The notes below the pieces were generated by a model. The model was not told where the DNA came from and did no database searches. It saw only the letters and a list, made by a program, of their open reading frames with translations. Both the position numbers and the translations under genes were made by a program. Below are positions 41,963-50,829 of a stretch of DNA of 64,000 bases, piece by piece. The stretch is from UBA4093 sp036676455 (lineage in GTDB: Bacteria > Cyanobacteriota > Sericytochromatia > S15B-MN24 > UBA4093). The stretch's first letter is position 1, and every line of letters starts with the position of its first letter. The stretch covers positions 1-64,000 of the forward strand of contig JAKFCW010000011.1 in assembly GCA_036676455.1 (NCBI GenBank), in the 5' to 3' direction.

Positions 41963-43161
41963 CCCCCACCGTCCTCACCCTGCTGCTGGCCCAGTTCGTC
42001 ACCTACGTCGGAGTCTCCTTCGTCTTCCCCCTGCTGCCGCTTTACGTCACTGAGCTCGGCGTGACGGATCCGGGGCAAGTGGCGGCATGGTCCGGCTTCC
42101 TGGGGGCGCTCACGCCCCTTTGCTCGGGTATCTTCATGCCGTTCTGGAGCCACCACGCCGAGCGCATCGGCCTGCGCAAGCTGATCCTCCGGACGATGCT
42201 CGCCTACGCCGTCCTCATCGGAGCCATGGGCTTCGCCACCTCGGTCTGGCACCTGGCGGGCCTGCGCGCCATGTACGGCGTGCTGGGGGGCCTCTCCGCC
42301 ATCACCGCGGGCGCCCTGTCAAAGCTGGTCCCCGAAGACCAGATCGGCCGGATCCTGGGCATCTCCCAGACCGTGAGCAGCGTCGCCTTCGCCCTCGGCC
42401 CCTTCCTGGGCGGCATCACCAAGGACGCCTTCGGCTTCAAGGCGACCTTCGGGGTCGTCGCCGCACTCTGCCTGCTCGGTGCAGGCCTGGTCATGCTCGG
42501 TTTCCAGGAACCCGAGCGCAGCGACAACGCCAGCAAGCCCAAGACGACGGGCCGGGAGCGCTTCCGCCGGGCGATCGCCCTCGTCGGCCCCATGATGCTC
42601 CTCATGGCCATCTCCCAGGTGGCCGTCAACTCCTTCGAGGTCCTGCTTCCGCTGGTCGTCCACCGCTTCCCCGAAGCCGCCGGCGCCACCGCATCCTGGT
42701 CGGGCGCGGCCCTGTCGGTCATCGGCGGAGCCACCATCTTCTCGTCCCTGCTGATGGGCTGGCTCTCGGACCGCTTCGGCTCCGCCAGGATCCTGACCTT
42801 GGCCTTCGGCGGAGGCATCGCTGCCGCCGGAGCGCTCGCCACCAGCGGATCTCTGATGAGCCTCACTCTCTGGTGCGGCATCTGGGGCCTGTTCACCGGC
42901 GGCATCCCCGCTGTGGCCTACGCCTTGGGCGCCAGCCGCGTCGCACCCGACGAGCGGGTCGCCATGATCGGCTGGATCGGCTCGGCATCGGCCTTCGGCA
43001 TCGCCGCGGGCCCGCTGATCGGCGGCCTGCTCGGAACGCTCAGCCTCGAAGCCGTCTTCGCCCTCTCCGGCCTGCTCTGCCTGGTCGGCGCCGTGATCGC
43101 CTGGTTCTCCACGTCGTTTCGCCCCCTCGCCCCGCCCACTCCCGAGCCGAACGGGGTATAG
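41959..43161 (+). CDS. MFS transporter (multidrug type)
   Basis: 400 residues, twelve hydrophobic segments. FWSHHAERIGLRKLILRTML near residue 55 is the A-loop motif (G-x-x-x-D-R-x-G-R-R-x form, altered). GRILGISQTVSSVAFALGPFLGG is the segment-5 antiporter-type motif C. LLMGWLSDRFGSARILTLA is the second A-loop copy. It starts inside the HAD stop (ATGA), so it is coupled to that gene. The FAD enzyme follows 32 bases later. Substrate unknown. Confidence 0.85.
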   Translation: MTPTVLTLLLAQFVTYVGVSFVFPLLPLYVTELGVTDPGQVAAWSGFLGALTPLCSGIFMPFWSHHAERIGLRKLILRTMLAYAVLIGAMGFATSVWHLAGLRAMYGVLGGLSAITAGALSKLVPEDQIGRILGISQTVSSVAFALGPFLGGITKDAFGFKATFGVVAALCLLGAGLVMLGFQEPERSDNASKPKTTGRERFRRAIALVGPMMLLMAISQVAVNSFEVLLPLVVHRFPEAAGATASWSGAALSVIGGATIFSSLLMGWLSDRFGSARILTLAFGGGIAAAGALATSGSLMSLTLWCGIWGLFTGGIPAVAYALGASRVAPDERVAMIGWIGSASAFGIAAGPLIGGLLGTLSLEAVFALSGLLCLVGAVIAWFSTSFRPLAPPTPEPNGV

Positions 43162-43193
43162 GAAGTTGCCCTCCTCACGCGAAAGGAAGCCCC

Positions 43194-44615
43194 GTGACCG
43201 CTGACTTCGACCTGCTGGTGGTCGGAAACGAAACCGAAGCCTGCCTCTCCGCCATCGCCGCCGCCCGCTCGGGCGCCAGAACGGGCCTCGTCGTCGCTCC
43301 TGGCGCTTTGCTCGGCGGCCTGCTCACCGAGGACGGCCTCAGCTTCGTCGATCGCGACGCCCGACACCTGATTCCACCGGGCAACTCGCCCCACGACGGC
43401 CTCTTCGGGCAGTTCCTCGCCCGCGCCGACGTGAAGCTGGTCGCCCTCGAACCCTCCACGGGAGACCTCACCCTCGCGGCCATGCTCGAGGGCGCCGGAG
43501 TCACGCTGATTCGCTCGGAGTGGCAAGGTGCGGTCGTGGAAGGCGATCGCCTTCGCGCCCTCGTCCTCGCCGACGGCAACACCCTCACCGCCCGCCACTT
43601 CCTCGATGCCACCCCGGACGGCGACTTCGCCCAGGCCTCGGGAGTCCGCTTCACCTTCGGCTTCCAAGAGTACGGCATCCCGAATGTCCTGGGCATCAGC
43701 CCCCTGCCGATCGTGAAGGGCGTGAGCCCCGAACGCATCGTCGATACCTGCCGGAGGCTGGCGCAGGATCCCGAGCTGGAGGCCCTGCGAGAGCGGATCT
43801 TCGGCGAGCGCCGCTTCCTCGAGCTGGATCACGGCGTGGACTACGTGCTCATCGGGCCTCCGCACCTGGGATTGGCCTACCAGCGCTGGCGCGAGGCTGA
43901 GGGCATCGCCTTCCCGTACCGCTTCGAGGCGGACGGCTTCAACGTAGCCGTGACCGGTCCCGACACGACCTCCTGGAACGGCCTGATGTACTTCAGCGAG
44001 GATCCCGAGACGCTGCTCAAGCTGTCGCGCGAAGGAGCGGATGCCGTCTTCCAGGCTGAGGCCCGGCACTTCGAGCGCTTCCTGCGGGACGGCCTCGGCT
44101 GGAGCGACGCCACGGTCACCTTACCCTGGGGGGTCTACGTCCGGCAGACGCGCCATGCCCTCGACGTGAGGCAACGGCTCACGCTGGAGGCGATCGCCCG
44201 CTCGGACGCCCCCGAGAGGCTCGGCACCTTCTGCTACTACCCCGACTTCCGGGGCTTTCACGCCCCCAAGCTGCCCGGACCGCTCACGGCCCCCATCCTG
44301 CTGGGACCCGGCCTGGCCTCAAACGTCCGCAACCTCGGAATCGCCAGCCGCTCGGCGGGCTACACGCCCTTTGCCCACTCGCTTTGCCGGCTCGTCCAGT
44401 TCAACGCCACGCTGGGCACGGCCCTCGGCGTCGCGGCGAGCCTGTCGGAGGACGACCTCGGCCGTGTTCCGGTGAGCGCGATCCGAAGTGAACTCAGCAG
44501 GCAGGGGATCCTGGCGGACGATCCGGCGGGCATCGAGCGCAACGAGGCGGTACGGCTGGCCATGCAGGCCGATCCGGTGATTGCCCGGGAAGGCGCCCAT
44601 ACGGCCACGGCCTAG
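43194..44615 (+). CDS. FAD-dependent oxidoreductase
   Basis: 473 residues, starting at GTG after GAAAGGAAG; no ATG fits. FDLLVVGNETEACLSAIAAARSGAR is the dinucleotide-binding loop (GxE/GxxxA form), followed by GALLGGLLTEDG. Later, RHFLDATPDGDFAQASG and the end block GIASRSAGYTPFAHSLCRLVQ match the FAD_oxidored (PF12831-like) group. That group oxidises or reduces unknown small substrates. It is in the same unit as a HAD phosphatase and an exporter, suggesting a small metabolite pathway. Confidence 0.8.
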   Translation: MTADFDLLVVGNETEACLSAIAAARSGARTGLVVAPGALLGGLLTEDGLSFVDRDARHLIPPGNSPHDGLFGQFLARADVKLVALEPSTGDLTLAAMLEGAGVTLIRSEWQGAVVEGDRLRALVLADGNTLTARHFLDATPDGDFAQASGVRFTFGFQEYGIPNVLGISPLPIVKGVSPERIVDTCRRLAQDPELEALRERIFGERRFLELDHGVDYVLIGPPHLGLAYQRWREAEGIAFPYRFEADGFNVAVTGPDTTSWNGLMYFSEDPETLLKLSREGADAVFQAEARHFERFLRDGLGWSDATVTLPWGVYVRQTRHALDVRQRLTLEAIARSDAPERLGTFCYYPDFRGFHAPKLPGPLTAPILLGPGLASNVRNLGIASRSAGYTPFAHSLCRLVQFNATLGTALGVAASLSEDDLGRVPVSAIRSELSRQGILADDPAGIERNEAVRLAMQADPVIAREGAHTATA

Positions 44616-44617
44616 CA

Positions 44618-45283
44618 CTAAAGCGGCTCTTCGCCGATGCTGTTCCAGGTGACGCGGGTGGCTCCGGCCTCTGTGAGGCGCTCCACCCAGTCGAGGATCT
44701 CGCCGCCGGTCACGCCGCTAAGCACGACGCTGAAGTGAAAGACGGCCCCCTCGGGGCCCATCGAGCGCTCGCCGCGCCGCAGCACCGTCCGGGCCTCGTC
44801 GAGGATCCTCCGGATGGATCGGGCCTGCTCGGGAGGCACGAAGACGTCGAGGTAAACGCGCTGACGCTCGGGGAAGGGCAGCCAATCGGCGATGTAGCCG
44901 AGCAGGAGCAAGGTACCCAGGGCGAAGGCCGTGGCGATCAGGGCGATGGCGATCCAGCGCACGCCGACCGCCATGCCGATGGCCATGGTCATCCACAGCG
45001 TCGAGGCGGTCGTCAGCCCCCGCACCAGGTAGCCCCGGTGCAGGATCACCCCCGCGCCGATGAAACCGATGCCCGTCACCACCTGAGCCGCGATCCGGGA
45101 CGGATCCCCCGCGGGAAAGGCCTGCACCGACAGGATGGTCAGCAAGGTCGTCCCCATGCCCACCAGCACGTGCGTCCGGAACCCCGCTGCCTTGTTTCGC
45201 CACTCCCGCTCGAGGCCGATGAAGCCGGAAAGCACCGCGCTCAATAGCAGGTAGAACACGTCGAAGAGCAGATCGTGCGGCAT
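44618..45283 (-). CDS. MgtC/SapB-family membrane protein
   Basis: 221 residues. Five hydrophobic segments in the first about 140 residues carry the MgtC signature: LSGFIGLEREWRNKAAGFRTHVL and VVTGIGFIGAGVIL, then GLTTASTLWMTMAIGMAVG. A soluble ACT-like C-terminal domain follows (about 145-221). Relatives support magnesium homeostasis or virulence in the inner membrane. Its stop lies three bases from the convergent oxidoreductase stop. No magnesium riboswitch is seen upstream. Confidence 0.88.
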   Translation of the reverse strand: MPHDLLFDVFYLLLSAVLSGFIGLEREWRNKAAGFRTHVLVGMGTTLLTILSVQAFPAGDPSRIAAQVVTGIGFIGAGVILHRGYLVRGLTTASTLWMTMAIGMAVGVRWIAIALIATAFALGTLLLLGYIADWLPFPERQRVYLDVFVPPEQARSIRRILDEARTVLRRGERSMGPEGAVFHFSVVLSGVTGGEILDWVERLTEAGATRVTWNSIGEEPL

Positions 45284-45413
45284 CCTGACCTCCGGGCCGC
45301 TCAGGGCTTGCGCCCATCCTAGCCACGCCCGATCGCAGCGACAAGGTCAGCAGCTACGAAGGTTCATCCCCGCTTCCGGCCATCGCCTCCATGCGGCGGC
45401 CGCTCCGCGCGGC

Positions 45414-46262
45414 TCAGGCGGAGGCCAGGTCCCGGAACTGAAACGTCTTCAGGGCCTCAATTGCCTTCTGCACCCCGCGGGTCGTGAGATCCCAGATCCC
45501 CTCGACCACCGAAGTCGGCCACGCCTTCAGCTTGAGCAGCCCTTCGCGCAGCATGCGGGCATTTTCGGCGGTATCCAGCAGCATGACGACGTCTTGAAGC
45601 AAGTCGGGCGAGGTCTTCAGGGCATGGAGGATCTCGGCCGCCAGCTCCGTCGGCGCGTCCATGGCGACCGCCAGCTTGTCGCGCGCGACGATCTCGGCCG
45701 TCTCGGCGATCACCTTGATCCCCTTCGCGTTCAGCGTGTCGCTGAGACTGGGGGTCACGGCCACCCGGATCAGGTCGTCGAGCGGCAGATCGGTCAAGCC
45801 CGCGTCCAGGTAGGCCTTGCTGTGGGTGTCGTAGGCGAAGGCGGTGAAGGCCTCGTCATCGAGCTCGGCATCGGGATGGCGCAAAAGCTCGTCTTCGATG
45901 GCCGACTGCAAGTTCTGGCGCGCCCGCATCAACCACTCCTGGCCCTCCTTCGAGAGCTCGGGACTGAGGACCTCGGTGAACCGGCGCACGTAGACGTCCC
46001 CGTAACCCAGGTAGTACGTGGGGGGTGAGCGGTCCGGGTGGCGCGCCTGGAAGTCCAGGTGCCGCTTCTGGTAGTAGTCGAGATTCCCGTCGGGCGCAAT
46101 GGGCGTCGGCCGGGCCTTGGCGGGAGCCTGATTTTTCAGGAGCAGGCGATCGCCGACAGGAGGCGCCTTGGGGGCCTCCTCGGCTTGGGCCTTGGCCTTG
46201 GCCAGAGTCCGGGGGGCACGCGCCGGGGCCGTACGGGTCCCGGGAAGGATGGGTTCGACCAT
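45414..46262 (-). CDS. unknown protein with disordered N-terminus
   Basis: 282 residues; I do not recognise it. Residues 1-55 are Ala/Pro/Lys-rich and probably disordered. A folded, mostly helical part follows: LDYYQKRHLDFQARHPDRSP, FTEVLSPELSKEGQEWLMRA, then FTAFAYDTHSKAYLDAGLTD and a long helical C-terminus that ends VQKAIEALKTFQFRDLASA. There is no signal peptide or membrane helix. ATG 46262 follows AAAGG. The 130-base gap downstream (45284-45413) shows no gene. It may pair with MsrA (109 bases upstream) only by position. Confidence 0.65.
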   Translation of the reverse strand: MVEPILPGTRTAPARAPRTLAKAKAQAEEAPKAPPVGDRLLLKNQAPAKARPTPIAPDGNLDYYQKRHLDFQARHPDRSPPTYYLGYGDVYVRRFTEVLSPELSKEGQEWLMRARQNLQSAIEDELLRHPDAELDDEAFTAFAYDTHSKAYLDAGLTDLPLDDLIRVAVTPSLSDTLNAKGIKVIAETAEIVARDKLAVAMDAPTELAAEILHALKTSPDLLQDVVMLLDTAENARMLREGLLKLKAWPTSVVEGIWDLTTRGVQKAIEALKTFQFRDLASA

Positions 46263-46370
46263 GGGGGATGCCTTTCGACGCACCGCGCTTCGCCCCGCGC
46301 CTCGAGCCGGCATTGGCAAAGCAATCGACCGAGGGTATTGTACCCGGGCCGAGGCGCGATCTTGCACGCT

Positions 46371-46919
46371 CTAGCGCTTCAGGCGCTCGACGAACTGCTT
46401 GCGGAACTTGACGACCTTGGGCGCGACCACGGCCATGCAGTAGGGCTGGTAGGGGTTGCGGGCGAAGAAGTCCTGGTGGTGCTCCTCGGCCGGATAGAAC
46501 TTCTCCAGCGGCTCCACCTGCGTGACGATCGGCGCGTCGAAGAGCCCCTCGGCTTCGAGGCCCTGGATCACCTGGCGGGCCGTCGCCTCCTGCTCCGGGC
46601 CATGGGTGAAGATGACCGAGCGGTACTGGGTGCCCACGTCGGCTCCCTGGCGGTTCAGGGTGGTCGGGTCGTGGATGGCGAAGAATACGGATAACAAGTC
46701 GGCGTAGCTCAGCTCGGCAGGGTCGAAGTCGACCTGGACGACCTCCGCATGGCCGGTCCGGCCGGAACAGACAGCCTCGTAGGTCGGGTCCGGCAGCGAG
46801 CCGCCGGCATACCCGGACTGCACCCGCAAGACGCCCCGCAACTCGAGGAAAACCGCCTCCAGGCACCAGAAGCAACCGCCCCCCAGCGTGGCATGCGCCA
46901 ACCCGTCCCGCTTCTCCAT
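46371..46919 (-). CDS. msrA: peptide methionine sulfoxide reductase A
   Basis: 182 residues. GGCFWCLEAVF with catalytic Cys16, then GYAGGSLPDPTYEAVCSGRTGHAEVVQVDFDP as the substrate-binding stretch, FFAIHDPTTLNRQGADVGTQYRSVIF and AEEHHQDFF. All are standard MsrA. It reduces methionine S-sulfoxide with thioredoxin; the C-terminal YCMAVVAPKV provides a resolving-type Cys. GGAGAG precedes ATG 46919; the 10 residues upstream of that ATG in the open frame are not conserved. Confidence 0.95.
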   Translation of the reverse strand: MEKRDGLAHATLGGGCFWCLEAVFLELRGVLRVQSGYAGGSLPDPTYEAVCSGRTGHAEVVQVDFDPAELSYADLLSVFFAIHDPTTLNRQGADVGTQYRSVIFTHGPEQEATARQVIQGLEAEGLFDAPIVTQVEPLEKFYPAEEHHQDFFARNPYQPYCMAVVAPKVVKFRKQFVERLKR

Positions 46920-47094
46920 GACTGCTCTCCTCTCGCCGCTTGGCCTCACGCGATCACGATGACCCCGGGTTCAGTCTAGCGCATCGCAAAGCTTCATACG
47001 CTCGAAAGATCCGTAATAAGCCGAGCGGGGCGTCAACAGGCAACTTTGGAGTATAATCAGCTCGGAAACCCGCGTGCTTCGAAAGGATCCACCA

Positions 47095-48543
47095 GTGACT
47101 CCCGAGGTTCTCTGCCCCACGGCCAGCTACAGCATCACCCTCCGACTCCATGTCTCCAATCGGCCCGGCATGCTCGGGGCGATCGCCACCCGCATCGGAG
47201 AGGCAGGTGGGGACATCGGGGCCGTGGACATCGTCGAGGTCATGGACGACAGCCTGATCCGCGACTGGACGGTCAACTGCCGCGACGAACGGCACGGCGA
47301 GCTCATCGTCGACATGCTCAACGGCGTGGCGGGGGTGAAGGTGATCCACGTCTCGGATCTGACCTTCCAGGCCCACCTGGGCGGCAAGATCGCCATCAAG
47401 AACCGCGTGCCCCTCAAGACTCGAAACGACCTCTCGCGGGTCTACACCCCGGGCGTCGCGCGGGTCTGCCAGGCCATCGCCGCCGACCCCTCCAAGGCCC
47501 ACACGCTCACCATCAAGCGCAACACCGTCGCCGTCATCACCGACGGCTCGGCCGTGCTCGGCCTCGGCGACCTGGGCCCCGAGGCGGCCATGCCCGTCAT
47601 GGAAGGCAAGGCCATGCTCTTCAAGGAGTTCGCCGACGTTGACGCTTGGCCGCTTTGCCTGGACGGCCGCGACGTCGACGGCCTGGTGGCCGTGATCAAG
47701 GCGATCGCCCCCGGCTTCGGCGGCATCAACCTCGAGGACATCGCGGCCCCGCGCTGCTTCGAGATCGAGGCTCGCCTCAAGGCCGAGCTGGACATCCCGG
47801 TCATGCATGACGACCAGCACGGCACCGCCGTGGTCGTGCTCGCGGCCCTCTTCAACGCCCTCAAGCTCACGGGCAAGAAGATCGACGAGATCCAGGTGGT
47901 GGTCAACGGGATCGGCGCGGCCGGCACGGCGATCGCCAAGATGCTCATGGGCGCCGGCGTCCGCAACCTGATCGGCTGCGACCGCAACGGCATCGTCTCC
48001 GCCGACCAGGAAGGGCTGCTGCCCCATCAGCGCTGGCTCGCGGAGCACTCCAACCCCGAGAATCGCAGGGGTGGCCAGCGCGAGGCCCTGCTGGGAGCGG
48101 ACGTCCTGGTCGGCGTCTCCGGACCCGGCACCATCCAGCCCGAATACCTCGCCGGCATGCGGCCGGACGCCATCGTCTTCGCCATGGCCAACCCCACCCC
48201 GGAAATCCGCCCCGAGGACGCCCACGCCTTCGCCCGCATCGTGGCCACCGGCCGCTCGGACTATCCCAACCAGATCAACAACGTGCTCGTCTTCCCCGGC
48301 ATCTTCCGCGGGGCGCTCGACTGCCGGGCCTCCGAGATCAACGAGGCCATGAAGCTGGCCGCCGCCCGGGCGATCGCCGACATCATCCCCGAGCACGAAC
48401 TGCGCGACGATTACATCATCCCCAGTGTCTTCAACCGGAAGGTCGCCCCGGCGGTCGCCGATGCCGTCATCGTGGCCGCCTACGAGTCCGGGGTGGCCCG
48501 TCGCGAGCGGCGAACCCTCGACCGCGAGCGCGCCGAACACTAG
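47095..48543 (+). CDS. NAD-type malic enzyme with N-terminal ACT domain
   Basis: 482 residues. An ACT domain (about 10-85: SITLRLHVSNRPGMLGAIAT) precedes a malic enzyme core with VYTPGVARVC, the catalytic Lys in TDGSAVLGLGDLGPEAAMPVMEGKAMLFK, IPVMHDDQHGTAV with metal-binding acids, and the nucleotide loop VNGIGAAGTAIAK. It decarboxylates malate to pyruvate, probably with NAD(H). The ACT domain suggests amino-acid or acyl-CoA control. The start is GTG with GAAAGG before it. TATAAT at 47052-47057 is a perfect -10 without a clear -35. Confidence 0.92.
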   Translation: MTPEVLCPTASYSITLRLHVSNRPGMLGAIATRIGEAGGDIGAVDIVEVMDDSLIRDWTVNCRDERHGELIVDMLNGVAGVKVIHVSDLTFQAHLGGKIAIKNRVPLKTRNDLSRVYTPGVARVCQAIAADPSKAHTLTIKRNTVAVITDGSAVLGLGDLGPEAAMPVMEGKAMLFKEFADVDAWPLCLDGRDVDGLVAVIKAIAPGFGGINLEDIAAPRCFEIEARLKAELDIPVMHDDQHGTAVVVLAALFNALKLTGKKIDEIQVVVNGIGAAGTAIAKMLMGAGVRNLIGCDRNGIVSADQEGLLPHQRWLAEHSNPENRRGGQREALLGADVLVGVSGPGTIQPEYLAGMRPDAIVFAMANPTPEIRPEDAHAFARIVATGRSDYPNQINNVLVFPGIFRGALDCRASEINEAMKLAAARAIADIIPEHELRDDYIIPSVFNRKVAPAVADAVIVAAYESGVARRERRTLDRERAEH

Positions 48544-48553
48544 CGCCTCACAC

Positions 48554-48594
48554 GCGAAAGGACCGCCAGCGCAAGCCGCCGGCGGTCCTTTCGC
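48554..48594. terminator. terminator between malic enzyme and BON-like gene
   Basis: 14-bp stem GCGAAAGGACCGCC / GGCGGTCCTTTCGC with a 13-base loop. The AAA/TTT near the stem base suits both directions. Confidence 0.82.
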
Positions 48595-48602
48595 ATCAAG
48601 GT

Positions 48603-49082
48603 CTATTCCTGAATGGCGGGCATCTGGGCGCTCTCGCGGTAAACCTCCAGGCAGTTGGTCACGCCGCGCACCCCGCGCACGCCCTGCACGCAGCGAATCA
48701 CCGCGTCCACCTCCCGCGCCAGGATCGGGCCGCCGACCGTCACCATGCCGTCCTGCACCGTCACCAGGATGTTGCGCGGATGATCGCTGCAGTGACCGAC
48801 TCGCGAGCGAATCCGCTCCAGCAGGATCTCGTCGTCCACCCGAGTTTCCTTCCAGGCCGCCTGGGCCTCGACGACCCGTCCGCGCACGCGGTTGCGCAGG
48901 TCGCGCGACCGGGCCACCATGCGGCCGCCCACCGCTTCGAGCTCATGGCGCTTGCGCGTCGCCTTGATCCGGGCCAGCAGCCGCCGACGGCGACCCCGCT
49001 CCGGATCCATCACGTACATCATCCCCGCCCCCAGCAGCGCACCAAGCACGAGGCCGAAACTCAAGCCGATCCCCCGTCTCAT
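48603..49082 (-). CDS. BON-domain-like membrane-anchored protein
   Basis: 159 residues. One N-terminal hydrophobic segment (IGLSFGLVLGALLGAGMMYVM) is followed by a strongly basic stretch DPERGRRRRLLARIK. The C-terminal domain, DDEILLERIRSRVGHCSDHP then ILVTVQDGMVTVGGPILARE and VRGVRGVTNCLEVY, matches the BON fold of alpha-beta repeats found in osmotic-stress and envelope proteins. Two Cys are present. GGAGG precedes ATG 49082. Relatives bind membranes or lipids. Confidence 0.8.
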   Translation of the reverse strand: MRRGIGLSFGLVLGALLGAGMMYVMDPERGRRRRLLARIKATRKRHELEAVGGRMVARSRDLRNRVRGRVVEAQAAWKETRVDDEILLERIRSRVGHCSDHPRNILVTVQDGMVTVGGPILAREVDAVIRCVQGVRGVRGVTNCLEVYRESAQMPAIQE

Positions 49083-49177
49083 CCATCCTCCTTCGCCCGG
49101 CGGGCCACCCGCCAGGGACTGATCCGGCGTCCCTCGCGGGAACGCCTTCAAAACCGGGACGTCTGATCAGCAGGATA

Positions 49178-50704
49178 TCACAATAAGCTTTGTAAAGGGA
49201 GACTGGTAAACAGCGTTCGGTACTGCTCCCGCAGGAGGGCCTTCTGGACCTTGCCCATGGCGTTGCGCGGCAAGTCATCCGCGAAGAAGACCCGCTTGGG
49301 GACCTTGTAATTGGCCAGCCGCGCCTTCAAGACCGGCAGAATCTCGGCCTCGCTCATCGCTCGGCTCGCCTTGACCACGGCCACGCCAACCTCGCCGAAG
49401 TCGGGATGCGGCACCCCCACCACGGCCGACTCCACCACTCCCGGCAGCTCGTCGATCAGGGCCTCGATCTCCTTGGGATACACGTTGAAGCCCCCCGAGA
49501 TGATCATGTCCTTGGCGCGCCCCACGATGAAAAGGTAGCCCCGCTCGTCCAGCTTGCCGACGTCGCCCGTCTTGAAGTAACCGTCGGCCGTAAACTCCGC
49601 GGCCGTCTTCTCAGGCAAGCGCCAGTAGCCCTTCATGACGTTGGGGCCCTTGACCTGGATCTCGCCCACCTCGCCCGCACCTAGCGCCCCACCATCCTCT
49701 CCGACCACGCGAACGGCGATGCCCCGGAAGGGCTTGCCGACCGCTCCCGGCACGCGCGGCCCCTCGTACGGATTTCCCGTGTTCATCCCGGTCTCGGTCA
49801 TCCCGTAGCGCTCCAGGATCACATGGCCCGTCCGCTCCTCGAACTCCCGGTGCGTCTCGGCCAGCAGCGGGGCCGACCCCGAGACGAAGAGCCGCATGGT
49901 GCGGCAGGCCTCACGAGTGAAGTCCGCCCCCGCCAGGAGGCGCGTGTAGTAGGTGGGCACGCCCATGAAGACCGTCGCCTCGCTAAGCAGCGAAACCACC
50001 CGATCCCGCTCGAAGCCGGAAAGCCAGAGCATCCGCGCCCCCGAAAGCAGCGCGCAGTGAGTGGCCACGAAGAGCCCGTGCGTGTGGAAGATGGGCAGGG
50101 CATGCAGCAGGACGTCCTCGGAGGTGAAGCGCCAGGCCTCGACCAGCGCGAGCGCATTGGAGGCGAGGTTGCCGTGCGTCAGCATCGCGCCCTTGGGCTT
50201 GCCCGTCGTGCCGGAAGTGTAGAGCATCGCGGCCAGGTCGTCATCCCCGCAGCTCGCGATCGCGCAAACCGCCGGCGCGGCCGCAGCCTCGCGGGGTAAC
50301 GACCCCTGACCGTCAGTCCCCAGGCTGAAGACATGCTTCACGCCCCGGCGCTGGGCGATGGCCTGGCACTTCTCCGTGGTTTCCGGGCGATGGATGAACG
50401 CCGCGGGCTCGGCGTCTCCGAGCAGGAAATCGACCTCGTCGTCCAGGTAGGCGGGGTTCATGGGCATGAAGACGAAGCCCGATCGCAGGCAGGCCAGGTA
50501 GAGCATCAGGGCCTCGGTAGACTTGTCGACCTGGACCGCGACGCGATCCCCCGGCCGGATCCCCAGGCCGCTCAGGAAGGCGGCGTAGCGCTCGGCTTGC
50601 GACAGGACCTGGGCCGCGGTGATCGTGCCTCCCCCGGGGATCACCAGCACGGGGACGGCGGGGGCGGCGCTGAGGCGCTCGTGAATCAAGCGATAAAGTG
50701 ACAT
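49178..50704 (-). CDS. malonyl-CoA synthetase-like acyl-CoA ligase (MatB-type)
   Basis: 508-residue ANL-superfamily enzyme. DLAAMLYTSGTTGKPKGAMLTH is the P-loop, and RYGMTETGMNTGNPYEGPRV is the A5 block in the form typical of MatB malonate-CoA ligases. GYFKTGDVGKLDERGYLFIV and a C-terminal Lys in NAMGKVQKALL complete it. Length also fits MatB (about 505). It activates a dicarboxylic or short acid with ATP and CoA. ATG 50704 follows AGGAGG. Other short-chain acyl-CoA synthetases are the alternative. Confidence 0.82.
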   Translation of the reverse strand: MSLYRLIHERLSAAPAVPVLVIPGGGTITAAQVLSQAERYAAFLSGLGIRPGDRVAVQVDKSTEALMLYLACLRSGFVFMPMNPAYLDDEVDFLLGDAEPAAFIHRPETTEKCQAIAQRRGVKHVFSLGTDGQGSLPREAAAAPAVCAIASCGDDDLAAMLYTSGTTGKPKGAMLTHGNLASNALALVEAWRFTSEDVLLHALPIFHTHGLFVATHCALLSGARMLWLSGFERDRVVSLLSEATVFMGVPTYYTRLLAGADFTREACRTMRLFVSGSAPLLAETHREFEERTGHVILERYGMTETGMNTGNPYEGPRVPGAVGKPFRGIAVRVVGEDGGALGAGEVGEIQVKGPNVMKGYWRLPEKTAAEFTADGYFKTGDVGKLDERGYLFIVGRAKDMIISGGFNVYPKEIEALIDELPGVVESAVVGVPHPDFGEVGVAVVKASRAMSEAEILPVLKARLANYKVPKRVFFADDLPRNAMGKVQKALLREQYRTLFTSLPLQSLL

Positions 50705-50829
50705 GCGACCTCCTGGAAGCGATCCGGAATCAGCGGCGGCACGGGCAACCCTCATTGTAGCGTCTCGGCTTTGGCACGTCAGTCATCGGCGCTTCCTGGC
50801 GATAATCAACGAAGCGAGAAGCGATCCCC

